Shown: positions 8,561 to 16,208 of the stretch, piece by piece | How positions within the stretch are numbered: the first letter of the stretch is position 1 | How the letters are laid out: each line of letters begins with the position of its first letter | Origin: Bacteroidales bacterium | GTDB lineage: Bacteria; Bacteroidota; Bacteroidia; Bacteroidales; UBA932 | NCBI GenBank assembly: GCA_016281435.1 | Contig: JAEEIQ010000018.1 | Location: forward strand, 18,000 to 81,999 | DNA length: 64,000 bases | Direction of reading: 5' to 3' | The notes under the pieces: model-generated | Database searches by the model: none | Told to the model about the DNA's origin: nothing | The model's input: only the letters and a program-made list of their open reading frames with translations | Made by a program: the position numbers and the translations under genes

Positions 8561-9453
8561 TGAGAAGATATCTGATAATCTTGGCGGTGGCTGCGCTGTT
8601 CGGTGCAGCCACTGCTTGTAATTCCGCAGCTCGTGCGCCCAAGAAGGAGATCTCCCTCCAGTTGTACTCCCTCCGCAGCGTGATAGGCCGGTCCGGAAAC
8701 GTCTCCGCCGATTTCCCCGAAATAATGAAAAAGATCGGGAAGATGGGATACACAGGGGTCGAAGCCGCCGCATACAAGGACGGAAAGATATATGACCGCG
8801 AGCCCGCCGAGTACCGCGCCCAGATAGAGGCGGCAGGGATGAAATCAGTTTCCACCCACGTCAGCCGCTATCTGACTGGGGATGAAATCAAAAGCGGAGA
8901 CTTATCGGCGGCCCTCGAATGGTGGAAGGAATGCATCGCGGCCCACAAGGAGGCCGGATGCGAGTATATCGTGACGCCTTCCATGCCCCGGAAGCCCGAT
9001 CAGGCAACCATGGACCTGTATTGCCGGTATTACAATGAAGTCGGCCGCCTATGCAAGGAACAGGGCATCAAGTACGGCTACCACAACCACGCCTACGAAT
9101 TCCAGCACAAGATCGGCGACACCCTGATGTACGACTATCTCGCCGAACATACCGACCCGTCCCTCGTATTCCTGCAGATGGACGTATACTGGGCTGTCAT
9201 CGGCGATGCCTCCCCCGTAGATTACTTCAAGAAGTATCCGGGCCGTTTCAAGAGCCTTCACATCAAGGATCACCGCGAGATAGGCCGCAGCGGCATGGTC
9301 GGCTTTGACGCCATCTTCCGCAACATCGCCCTCGCCGGAACGGAATTCATCGTGGTGGAGCTTGAAAAGTCGGACAATCCGGACATCATAGAAGGCGTCA
9401 GGGAGAGTCTGGACTACCTCCTGAAAGCGGACTTCGTCCCGAAGAAATACTAA
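8560..9453 (+). CDS. Sugar phosphate isomerase/epimerase-like TIM-barrel lipoprotein
   Basis: 297 residues, with a lipoprotein signal ending at Cys20 (AATA before the cysteine). The rest is an AP-endonuclease-2/xylose-isomerase-like TIM barrel. Candidate metal ligands lie in GYHNHAYEF, QMDVYW, LHIKDH and the C-terminal VVELE. The ATG overlaps the DUF1080 stop by one base, so the two are coupled. In characterised 3-keto-sugar systems a TIM-barrel partner acts on the keto sugar or keto glycoside. Export as a lipoprotein places it in the same compartment as its neighbours. It overlaps the convergent peptidase gene by four bases. Confidence 0.85.
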   Translation: MRRYLIILAVAALFGAATACNSAARAPKKEISLQLYSLRSVIGRSGNVSADFPEIMKKIGKMGYTGVEAAAYKDGKIYDREPAEYRAQIEAAGMKSVSTHVSRYLTGDEIKSGDLSAALEWWKECIAAHKEAGCEYIVTPSMPRKPDQATMDLYCRYYNEVGRLCKEQGIKYGYHNHAYEFQHKIGDTLMYDYLAEHTDPSLVFLQMDVYWAVIGDASPVDYFKKYPGRFKSLHIKDHREIGRSGMVGFDAIFRNIALAGTEFIVVELEKSDNPDIIEGVRESLDYLLKADFVPKKY

Positions 9454-9836
9454 ATCAGCTTCCAGTCCTTCAGCTCCTTCCGGTATTCTTTCCATTCCGG
9501 GCAGAGGCTTTCCAGAAGACCATGGAATGCCGGTCCGTGGTCCAAATGCCTCAGATGGCAGAGTTCATGGACCATTATGTAGTCCTGCAGGTACCGGGGA
9601 AGACGCACAAGATTCAGATTGAGGTTTATGTTTCCCTTGGACGAGCAGCTGCCCCAGTTCGAGACGTTGTGCTTGATACGGACGCTATTGTAGCTGAATC
9701 CATACATGGACGCAAGTTCGGCAAGGCGGGGCGGAAGCTCCGCCTTTGCCTTTGCCCGCAGTTCAGCCACTTCCGGCGTCTCCGGAAGTTTTCGCCGGGG
9801 GCGTCGGAACCTGCGTCCAAGGCGGAAAAGGATCAT
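9450..9836 (-). CDS. YgjP-like (DUF45) zinc metallopeptidase domain protein
   Basis: 128 residues. HELCH at 90-94 followed by RHLDH is a gluzincin-type HExxH zinc site, and WGSCSSKG at 61-68 is the hallmark of the YgjP/DUF45 family. It is about half the usual length of family members (around 230), keeping the catalytic core. It has no signal peptide, so it acts in the cytoplasm. Its ATG overlaps the stop of the COG0523 GTPase (ATGA), implying coupled translation. Because COG0523 proteins deliver zinc to metalloenzymes, this peptidase is a candidate client, which is an inference. The physiological substrate is unknown. Confidence 0.85.
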   Translation of the reverse strand: MILFRLGRRFRRPRRKLPETPEVAELRAKAKAELPPRLAELASMYGFSYNSVRIKHNVSNWGSCSSKGNINLNLNLVRLPRYLQDYIMVHELCHLRHLDHGPAFHGLLESLCPEWKEYRKELKDWKLI

Positions 9837-11023
9837 TCGGCTACAAGACAGAAATCAAGGGCCCTGCGTATTTCCTCCTTGTCAAGGTGCTGTCCTATGA
9901 AGACAAGTTTCTGCATGCGGTCCCCGTACTTGGGATCCCAGTCACGCGCAAGGACGGGATCCATGCGGAGATTCTGCCTCAGCTCGTCTTCCGGCATGGT
10001 GGCATACCACTGTCCTATACCTTTAAGGCCTATCTGGCTTCCGGCCTGCTCGAAGAGGTAGCAGTTATCCGGCTGGTCGTCGAACCAGCATATGCCCTTG
10101 GCCCGGATTATCCCGGCCGGCCAGTGTCTGGCGATGAAATTGTCGAACTTGTTGATATCGAACGCAGGGCGGGCATAATAAACATAAGTCCCTATGCCGT
10201 ATTCTTCAGCCTCCCCCTCTTCGTCATGGTGATGGTGGTGGTGATGCCCGTCGTGGTCATGGTCGTCGTCATCGTCATCGTCGTCATCGTGCGCGGCGCC
10301 GCTTTCGACCTCGCTTATCCATGCGGCCGAGCCGGCCACGGAGTCATAGTCGAAAAGGCCAGTTCCGAGAATCTCCCCGAAGTCGACCTCGCCCCAGTCG
10401 CATTCGACGATACGGGCCTTGGGCTGGAGGGCACGGACTATCTGGCGGATCTTCCCGAGCTCGTCCGGCGACACCTCGGAGGCCTTGTTCAGGAGAACTA
10501 TGTTGCAGAACTCGATCTGCTGGATGACAAGGTTCTCGATGTCCTCCTCACCGATGTTGCCGCGCAGAAGGTCCTTGGCGCATCCGAACTCATCCTTCAT
10601 CCTGAGCGCGTCCACGACCGTGACTATGCAGTCCAGCTTCGGAATGCCGTTCCCGGTATATTCGGGTCCCATCATGGGAATGGAGCAGATGGTTCTGGCG
10701 ATGGGCTCAGGCTCGCAGATGCCGCTGGCCTCGATAACTATGTAGTCGAACTTGTCCGCGGCGACTATTTCGCGCAGCTGTTCCACGAGATCCATCTTCA
10801 GGGTGCAGCAGATGCAGCCGTTCTGCAACGGCACCAGGCTCTCGTCCTTCATGCCGACCACGCCGTCCTTGCTGATAAGGTCCGCATCTATGTTGACCTC
10901 GCCTATGTCATTGACGATTACGGCGAATCTGATTCCTTTCTTATTGGAGAGAATCTTGTTGACCAGGGTGGTTTTTCCGCTTCCCAGATATCCTGTCAGC
11001 AATAAAACAGGTGTTTCTTTCAT
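9833..11023 (-). CDS. COG0523/CobW-family metallochaperone GTPase with His/Asp-rich insert
   Basis: 396 residues from MKETPVLLLT. Walker A is GYLGSGKTT (11-19), the metal-binding CxCC motif is C70-I-C72-C73, and the guanine-specificity loop is LLNKAS (about 177-182). An insert at about 245-270 has nine aspartates and ten or so histidines, a likely metal-loading tail. The C-terminal CobW_C domain follows. Members couple GTP hydrolysis to metal, mostly zinc, transfer into client enzymes. A TAAATTTG promoter element lies 20 bases upstream of this ATG and rules out the longer in-frame start. Translation is coupled to the following zinc peptidase gene. A zinc role is likely, but cobalt or nickel cannot be excluded. 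Confidence 0.92.
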   Translation of the reverse strand: MKETPVLLLTGYLGSGKTTLVNKILSNKKGIRFAVIVNDIGEVNIDADLISKDGVVGMKDESLVPLQNGCICCTLKMDLVEQLREIVAADKFDYIVIEASGICEPEPIARTICSIPMMGPEYTGNGIPKLDCIVTVVDALRMKDEFGCAKDLLRGNIGEEDIENLVIQQIEFCNIVLLNKASEVSPDELGKIRQIVRALQPKARIVECDWGEVDFGEILGTGLFDYDSVAGSAAWISEVESGAAHDDDDDDDDDHDHDGHHHHHHHDEEGEAEEYGIGTYVYYARPAFDINKFDNFIARHWPAGIIRAKGICWFDDQPDNCYLFEQAGSQIGLKGIGQWYATMPEDELRQNLRMDPVLARDWDPKYGDRMQKLVFIGQHLDKEEIRRALDFCLVAE

Positions 11024-11043
11024 ACTGCTCGTTTTTTGTGGTA

Positions 11044-11051
11044 CAAATTTA
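11044..11051 (-). promoter_or_regulatory. -7 element of the COG0523 GTPase promoter
   Basis: TAAATTTG on the minus strand is an exact TAnnTTTG match 20 bases before the ATG. A TTG sits about 22 bases upstream. No Zur-like palindrome was recognised by eye. Confidence 0.55.
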
Positions 11052-11052
11052 T

Positions 11053-11060
11053 TAAATTTG
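11053..11060 (+). promoter_or_regulatory. -7 element of the RraA-like gene promoter
   Basis: TAAATTTG on the plus strand, 18 bases before the ATG at 11079, lies back to back with the minus-strand element one base away, so the divergent promoters must compete. A TTTG 14 bases upstream is too close for a normal -33 box. Confidence 0.45.
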
Positions 11061-11078
11061 CCGTATAAGCGAACAACG

Positions 11079-12035
11079 ATGATGAAGAAATCTTTACTCA
11101 TTTCCCTGTTGTGCGGACTGCTTTCCGCACCGTTTTCCTCTCTTCTTCACGCGCAGGCGATAGCAGGCTCTCCCGAGTACATAAAGGCCCTGACGGCGGA
11201 ATGGAAAGGCGAACGTTTCGACGACGGGCGCCCCAAGGTCTCCGACGACCTTCTCGAACGCCTCAAGCACGTCACTATCGAGGAATGCTGGGCCGAGTTG
11301 ATGAAACTCGGGTACCAGAACCAGTACGAGGGCGACTGGATGCTCGTCCACGACACCGAGGACGCCGTGATGACAGGCCGCGCCGTTACGGCACAGTTCA
11401 TGCCCATGAGGCCCGACCTCGAAAACGAGATCATCGAGCAGGGCAAGAAGGAAGGCCGCATGTGGGAGCAGAAAAGAACGGTGTCATGGGTAATCAACAG
11501 CCTGGTCAAGGGAGATGTCTATGTCGCCGATACCTATAACAAGGAATTCCTCGGGACCGTGATCGGTTCCAATCTCGGAAACGGCGTCTTCAACGCCACG
11601 GGCAACGGAGTCATAACCTACGGGCATGTCCGCGACATCGAACGTCTTCGCCGCATTCCCGGCTTCAACGCCTGGATCAAGGGATACGACCCTTCATACA
11701 TGCGCCAGACCATCCTGACGAACTACAACGTCCCCATCCGCATCGGCAAGGCCACCGTCCTTCCCGGCGACGCCGTGCTGGCGAAACCGGGCGCAGTGCT
11801 CTTCATCCCTCCCCACCTGCTGGAGCATATAGTCCTGACCTCCGAGTTCACCAAACTCTCGGACGAGTTCGGCGAGGAAATGATCAAAAAGGGCACATAT
11901 ACCGCCGGCCAGATCGACAGTGCCTGGAGCGACGAGATGAACAAACGCTTCGTCAAGTGGGTGCGCAACTACCCCGGCAAGCTCCCCATGAGCAAGGAAC
12001 AGTTGGAAAAATGCCTGAAAGAAAGGAACTTCTGA
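11079..12035 (+). CDS. Secreted RraA-family (HMG/CHA aldolase-like) protein
   Basis: 318 residues with a signal peptide (MMKKSLLISLLCGLLSAPF, likely cleaved after HAQA). The rest resembles the RraA/4-hydroxy-4-methyl-2-oxoglutarate aldolase family: a GNGVITYGHVRDIERLR segment and PGDAVLAKPGAVLFIPPHL, the counterpart of the family's GD-acidic-GVVVIP motif. The usual acidic residue there is a lysine here, so aldolase chemistry is uncertain. An extended N-terminal region (about 25-120) is typical of the exported version in Bacteroidota. Only one base separates it from the GH105 gene, so a role in handling uronic or keto-sugar products of pectin breakdown is possible but unproven. Confidence 0.8.
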   Translation: MMKKSLLISLLCGLLSAPFSSLLHAQAIAGSPEYIKALTAEWKGERFDDGRPKVSDDLLERLKHVTIEECWAELMKLGYQNQYEGDWMLVHDTEDAVMTGRAVTAQFMPMRPDLENEIIEQGKKEGRMWEQKRTVSWVINSLVKGDVYVADTYNKEFLGTVIGSNLGNGVFNATGNGVITYGHVRDIERLRRIPGFNAWIKGYDPSYMRQTILTNYNVPIRIGKATVLPGDAVLAKPGAVLFIPPHLLEHIVLTSEFTKLSDEFGEEMIKKGTYTAGQIDSAWSDEMNKRFVKWVRNYPGKLPMSKEQLEKCLKERNF

Positions 12036-12036
12036 T

Positions 12037-13980
12037 ATGAAAAAGATTATCGCCCCGTTGGCCATCCTGCTGTCCCTGGCCGCCTGTTCCGACAAGACAG
12101 ACATCCGTAAGGTGACGGAGAAGGTCATTGAAAATGCTCCCGCATATGTGGATTACGGCCACTACGCGGGCTCCGTGTTCACGCAGAGCCTGGCCGAATA
12201 CGTCGCCACGACAGGATCGGCAAAATACCGCAGGATGGCGGAAAGCATCGTGGACGGCTTCCTCGATGGAAGCCTCAAGGGAAGCGGCTCCTTCATAAGC
12301 TATTACACCGGAGGAACACTCATTCCCGAAATGGTGCGCATCGGCTACGGGAAGGCTGCGGACCTGTCCGCGGAAGCGGCCCGCAGGATGTGGGAAGAAC
12401 AGGCCAGGAACCGGGACGGGATCATGCTTCCGCCATGGAACGGCGCCGCGGAGAAGAATGCCCTTTTCGTCGACTGCGTACTGGCGGTCACTCCGTACAT
12501 GCTCTATGCCGGACTTCTGGAAAACAATCAGGAATACGTCGACTATGCCGCCTGGATGGCCCTGAAGACATACGAGGACCTTTACGATCCTTCGTCCGGG
12601 CTCGTCAACCAGGCACGCGCCATACGCTGGATGCCTGAAGGCCAGGTCACCGAAGACTGCTGGAGCCGCGGCAACGGCTGGCTTTCCATGGGCCTCGCCG
12701 CACTTTTGCGGGACCTCCCGGAAGACAACCGCTACCGCGCCGACATAGAACGCATCTCGAAAGACTTCTTTGAAGCCGTTCTACGCTGGCAGGACGGAGA
12801 CGGCCTCTGGCACCAGGAGATGACATGGCACGATTCCTACGTCGAAATATCCGGAACCGGACTTCTCCTCTACGGTATCGGCCGCGCCATCGAAGCCGGC
12901 GTCCTCGACAGGGAAACGGCCCTCCCCGCCTTCAGGAAAGGCATCGCGGGAATGCTCCGCTATGTGGATGGGGCCGGAAACGTCTGCAACACCTGCTCCG
13001 GATGCCTCGCATGGGGCGACGGCACGAAGGCTGCCTACGCCTCCCACGACTATTACTGCAATGAACGCCACGCTTTCGGCCCCGTGGTATTCGCACTTAC
13101 CCAGGCCCTTTCCCTCGGCATACGCAAGATCGACACCGGGCTCGGAGCCGAGACTGCCGGGAAGATCCCTGCCTGCCACGCCCGCCACATCGCCGAGCGC
13201 AAGGGCGACATCGCCTGGGAAAACGACCGCGCCGCATTCCGCATCTATTCCCAGGAAGTCAAGGCAAAGGTCAGCAGCGGCGTCGATTTCTGGGGAAAAA
13301 GGGTCGACTACCCCATCCTTGAGCAGTGGTACGCCCTGAACGACAAGGGGGAGAACTACCACACCGACCGCGGACAGGGCTGCGATTTCTACGCAGTCGG
13401 CAAGAACCGCGGCCTCGGCGGCATAGGAGTCTGGACGGGAGACGAACTTCTCGTTCCGGAGCCCTACACCGGGTTCGAAATCATCCGTGACGAGCCGTCA
13501 GGCATCGCCATCCGCCTGGACTACCCCGCCATCGAGAAGGACGGAGCCACATACTTGCTTTCGGAAAAGATCGAGATGGTCCTCGGCACTCCTTTCTATA
13601 AGAAGACCATTTCGCTCAAGACAGAAGGCGTGTCCGACGTGAAAATCGCCGTAGGCCTCACCGATTTCGGAAAGGCTGAAGTCACTGAAAACACCGGGGA
13701 CGGCGTCCTTACGCTCATGGAAGAACTCTTCCCCTCCGAATCCGTCGAGCCAGGCAAAGACGGCATCCTGGCGTGTTCGGTCATTCCTGACCCGTCCCGT
13801 GCGGCCGGATTTGCCGCCTACGGGAAAGACAGGCTGGTTCTCATGGACGCGGGTGCGGAAGCCGTATGCTACGTCGGAGCGGGCTGGGGCAAGGACCTCA
13901 GGATCACGAATCCCCAGAAGAGATGGCCAGGCATACTGAAAGATAACTCTTTCGAGACACTCGACAAGAAATACAAATAA
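12037..13980 (+). CDS. GH105 unsaturated glycuronyl hydrolase fused to DUF4861, lipoprotein
   Basis: 647 residues. A lipoprotein signal ends at Cys17 (LAA before the cysteine). Residues about 25-370 are an (alpha/alpha)6-barrel of family GH105, with FVD at 144-146 matching the catalytic Asp region of YteR and the signature WSRGNGW at 209-215. Residues about 375-647 are a DUF4861 domain ([33 protein letters not shown]). GH105 enzymes remove the 4,5-unsaturated uronic acid left by polysaccharide lyases, mostly on rhamnogalacturonan or related glycans. The DUF4861 part probably adds binding or a second activity. No SusC/SusD pair is nearby, so this is not a classical PUL. Confidence 0.9.
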   Translation: MKKIIAPLAILLSLAACSDKTDIRKVTEKVIENAPAYVDYGHYAGSVFTQSLAEYVATTGSAKYRRMAESIVDGFLDGSLKGSGSFISYYTGGTLIPEMVRIGYGKAADLSAEAARRMWEEQARNRDGIMLPPWNGAAEKNALFVDCVLAVTPYMLYAGLLENNQEYVDYAAWMALKTYEDLYDPSSGLVNQARAIRWMPEGQVTEDCWSRGNGWLSMGLAALLRDLPEDNRYRADIERISKDFFEAVLRWQDGDGLWHQEMTWHDSYVEISGTGLLLYGIGRAIEAGVLDRETALPAFRKGIAGMLRYVDGAGNVCNTCSGCLAWGDGTKAAYASHDYYCNERHAFGPVVFALTQALSLGIRKIDTGLGAETAGKIPACHARHIAERKGDIAWENDRAAFRIYSQEVKAKVSSGVDFWGKRVDYPILEQWYALNDKGENYHTDRGQGCDFYAVGKNRGLGGIGVWTGDELLVPEPYTGFEIIRDEPSGIAIRLDYPAIEKDGATYLLSEKIEMVLGTPFYKKTISLKTEGVSDVKIAVGLTDFGKAEVTENTGDGVLTLMEELFPSESVEPGKDGILACSVIPDPSRAAGFAAYGKDRLVLMDAGAEAVCYVGAGWGKDLRITNPQKRWPGILKDNSFETLDKKYK

Positions 13981-14002
13981 CAATCATTCAATTCAACCCA
14001 TT

Positions 14003-14557
14003 ATGGCACAAGAACCCAAGAGTCTGAAAGGCACTCAGACCGAGAAGAACCTGGAAGCCGCTTTCGCCGGCGAGTCCCAGGCCCGCAACAAGTACACATA
14101 CTTTGCTTCCGTCGCCAAGAAGGAAGGCTACGAACAGATCGCCGAAATCTTCCTCAAGACCGCAGACAATGAAAAGGAGCATGCAAAACTCTGGTTCAAG
14201 GAACTCCACGGAGGCACCGTAGGCACCACGACCGAGAATCTCGCGGCGGCCGCCGACGGTGAAAACTATGAGTGGACCGACATGTACGAAGGCTTCGCCA
14301 AGACGGCCGAGGAAGAAGGATTTCCCGTCCTCGCGAAGAAATTCCGCATGGTCGCGGCCATCGAGAAGAGGCACGAAGAGCGTTACAGGGCTCTCCTGAA
14401 GAACATCGAGATGCAGGAAGTCTTCGCCAAGAGCGAAGTCAAGGTCTGGGAATGCCGCAACTGCGGCCACATCGTGGTCGGCACGAAGGCTCCGGAGATC
14501 TGCCCCGTCTGCGCCCACCCGAAGGCTTACTTCGAAGTGCACGTCGACAACTTCTAG
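14003..14557 (+). CDS. rbr: Rubrerythrin
   Basis: 184 residues. An N-terminal ferritin-like diiron domain carries two ExxH motifs (EKEH near 57-60 and EKRH near 121-124), and the C-terminal rubredoxin-like domain carries Cys151, Cys154, Cys167 and Cys170 for one iron. Rubrerythrin reduces hydrogen peroxide to water in the cytoplasm of anaerobes and gut microaerophiles. The gene starts 22 bases after the GH105 gene. No TAnnTTTG element is seen in that gap, so it may be transcribed from upstream or from an unrecognised promoter. It ends just before a strong hairpin. Length and motifs are standard. Confidence 0.96.
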   Translation: MAQEPKSLKGTQTEKNLEAAFAGESQARNKYTYFASVAKKEGYEQIAEIFLKTADNEKEHAKLWFKELHGGTVGTTTENLAAAADGENYEWTDMYEGFAKTAEEEGFPVLAKKFRMVAAIEKRHEERYRALLKNIEMQEVFAKSEVKVWECRNCGHIVVGTKAPEICPVCAHPKAYFEVHVDNF

Positions 14558-14576
14558 CAGAAGACGGACTACAACG

Positions 14577-14604
14577 ATAAAGGCGGCCTTCCGGTCGCCT
14601 TTAT
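14577..14604. terminator. Bidirectional hairpin terminator between rubrerythrin and the minus-strand operon
   Basis: ATAAAGGCGGCC and GGTCGCCTTTAT form a 12-pair stem with one G-U pair around a TTCC loop. It is 19 bases after the rubrerythrin stop and 22 bases after the outer membrane protein stop, so it could serve both converging units. There is no long T run outside the stem. Confidence 0.6.
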
Positions 14605-14626
14605 CCGTATATGGCCGGAGACGGGC

Positions 14627-15187
14627 TTATCTGGAAAAAGCCATCATGTTGATCGAGATGCCTCCGTAGATAGCATCATGCGTGTACACGAAATTGAGGC
14701 TGAACCACTTGAGAGGTTGCACGGAAAGACCGCCTCCGTAATTGAACCGATGGATACGGCTGCCGCGTGTAACCTTGTACGGATGATGCCAGGAAAAAGA
14801 GTCATCCACATCGACATCCACTTCGTTTCCCTTGGTCTTTCCTTCGTTGGTCTGGGTATAGCCGACGACGGGCATGACCCTCAGCCAGGGCAGGACGGGT
14901 ATCTGGTAGCCGACGTTAAGCGACAGGGCCATCGTGTCATCCCATTCCGTATCGGTAATGACGGAAGAATAGCGGTGCTGGGGACCGTATTGGATATAAT
15001 CCAGATAAGCTCCGTACACGGTCAGGCTTGCTCCGGACCCAAGACCCTGATATTTGGTTCCGTATCCTGCAAGTCCGACGACGAAGCCGCCTTCAAGGCG
15101 ACCGTTGTTGCTCGAAAAATCAAAGACCTGCGCATCGGCAAGGAATGCCGAGGACAGCAGCATGGCGATTGCAATCAGTTTTTTCAT
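14627..15187 (-). CDS. Outer membrane beta-barrel protein, unknown function
   Basis: 186 residues with a clear signal peptide (cleavage near ADAQ, residue 19-20). The mature part alternates polar and hydrophobic residues with glycines and aromatics (GGFVVGLAGYG, LTVYGAYLDYIQYG, LSLNVGYQIPVLPW), typical of a small porin-like barrel of about eight strands. I do not recognise the family. It begins four bases after the metX stop and is the last gene of the 14-gene amino acid operon, an unexpected place for an envelope protein. Whether it is truly co-regulated with methionine synthesis or is read through by chance cannot be told. It ends before the bidirectional terminator. Confidence 0.75.
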   Translation of the reverse strand: MKKLIAIAMLLSSAFLADAQVFDFSSNNGRLEGGFVVGLAGYGTKYQGLGSGASLTVYGAYLDYIQYGPQHRYSSVITDTEWDDTMALSLNVGYQIPVLPWLRVMPVVGYTQTNEGKTKGNEVDVDVDDSFSWHHPYKVTRGSRIHRFNYGGGLSVQPLKWFSLNFVYTHDAIYGGISINMMAFSR

Positions 15188-15191
15188 AAAA

Positions 15192-16208
15192 TCAAATGTT
15201 CTTTAATATCGCAGTCAGCTGGTCGTTCTCGATGAGAAAACCGTCGTGGCCGAAAATCGAATCTATCTCATAATAAGCGGCGTTCTTGAGAGCAGCGGCG
15301 GTTTCCCTGCCGTGCCTGGGCGGAAAGAGGTAATCACTGGTGATGCTTATGACCGTGCACTCGGCCTTGATGCTCTCCAGGGCCTTTTCCACGCCTCCTC
15401 GGCCGCGGCCGACATTCTGGGAATCAAGGGCATATGTCAGGTACCAGTAACTGTAGGCGTCGAAATTCCGGCGCACCAGCTTCTCTCCCTGATAACGCTG
15501 GTATGAAGCCGCCCTGTCAGCCCAAAGCGTATCCACCTCAGGCTCCTTCTGGGTCATGTTGTAGCCGTCGAAAGTACGGTACGAGATAAGGGCGATCGAG
15601 CGGGCGCAGCGAAGGCCGTCCGCTCCCCCGTCGAGACTCTCGGCGGCAAGGAAACTGGGATCGGCCTTCAGGGCCATCCTCTGGGACTCGTTGAACGCGG
15701 TCATGTACGGAAGGCATCTGTGGGCCGTGGCAAGGAACACTGCCTTTCCGACCACGTCCGGCTCCATGATCACCCACTCCAGGGTCTGGAATCCTCCGAT
15801 CGAAGGGCCGAGCATCAGATCTATCTTTTCAATGCCCAAGGCCTTGCGGACGAGGATGTTGGCCTTGACTATATCGCGTACTGTAGTGCGCGGGAAATCG
15901 AAGAAAAAAGGCTTTCCTGTGGCCGGATTGACCCGGGCCGGGCCACACTCCCCGTACGGAGAACACAGCATGCTGACGCATGCGATGAAGCATTCGTCCG
16001 GATCGTAAAGCATTCCCTTCCCTACCATCTGGGGCCACCAATCCTCCGGATTCGAATTGCCTGTCAGGGCATGGCAGACCCAGACCACCTTTTCCCCGGG
16101 ACGGTATTCCCTGTCGGAAGTGTGGTAGACAAGATCCATTGAATCGAGCCGCCCCCCATCTTCAAAAAAGAAGGGCGAAGCGATATGAAGTACGTGCCTT
16201 TTCATCAT
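15192..16208 (-). CDS. metX: Homoserine O-acyltransferase (MetX type)
   Basis: 338-residue alpha/beta hydrolase that transfers an acyl group (usually acetyl) from acyl-CoA to L-homoserine for methionine synthesis. The nucleophile elbow is GPSIGG with Ser136, instead of the common GGSxGG. The acid and base are in SDYLFPP and FGHDGFL near the C-terminus. HALTG near 46-50 and the YGECGP segment also fit. The start overlaps the metY stop (ATGA), so the two steps are coupled. The substrate homoserine is made by the ThrA protein encoded at the other end of this locus. Acetyl versus succinyl specificity is not certain from sequence; pairing with MetY suggests acetyl. Confidence 0.92.
   Translation of the reverse strand: MMKRHVLHIASPFFFEDGGRLDSMDLVYHTSDREYRPGEKVVWVCHALTGNSNPEDWWPQMVGKGMLYDPDECFIACVSMLCSPYGECGPARVNPATGKPFFFDFPRTTVRDIVKANILVRKALGIEKIDLMLGPSIGGFQTLEWVIMEPDVVGKAVFLATAHRCLPYMTAFNESQRMALKADPSFLAAESLDGGADGLRCARSIALISYRTFDGYNMTQKEPEVDTLWADRAASYQRYQGEKLVRRNFDAYSYWYLTYALDSQNVGRGRGGVEKALESIKAECTVISITSDYLFPPRHGRETAAALKNAAYYEIDSIFGHDGFLIENDQLTAILKNI

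Noticed and set aside
10210..10300. Short tandem repeats resembling a CRISPR or satellite
   Set aside because: They are His and Asp codons inside the COG0523 GTPase gene, with no spacer structure.
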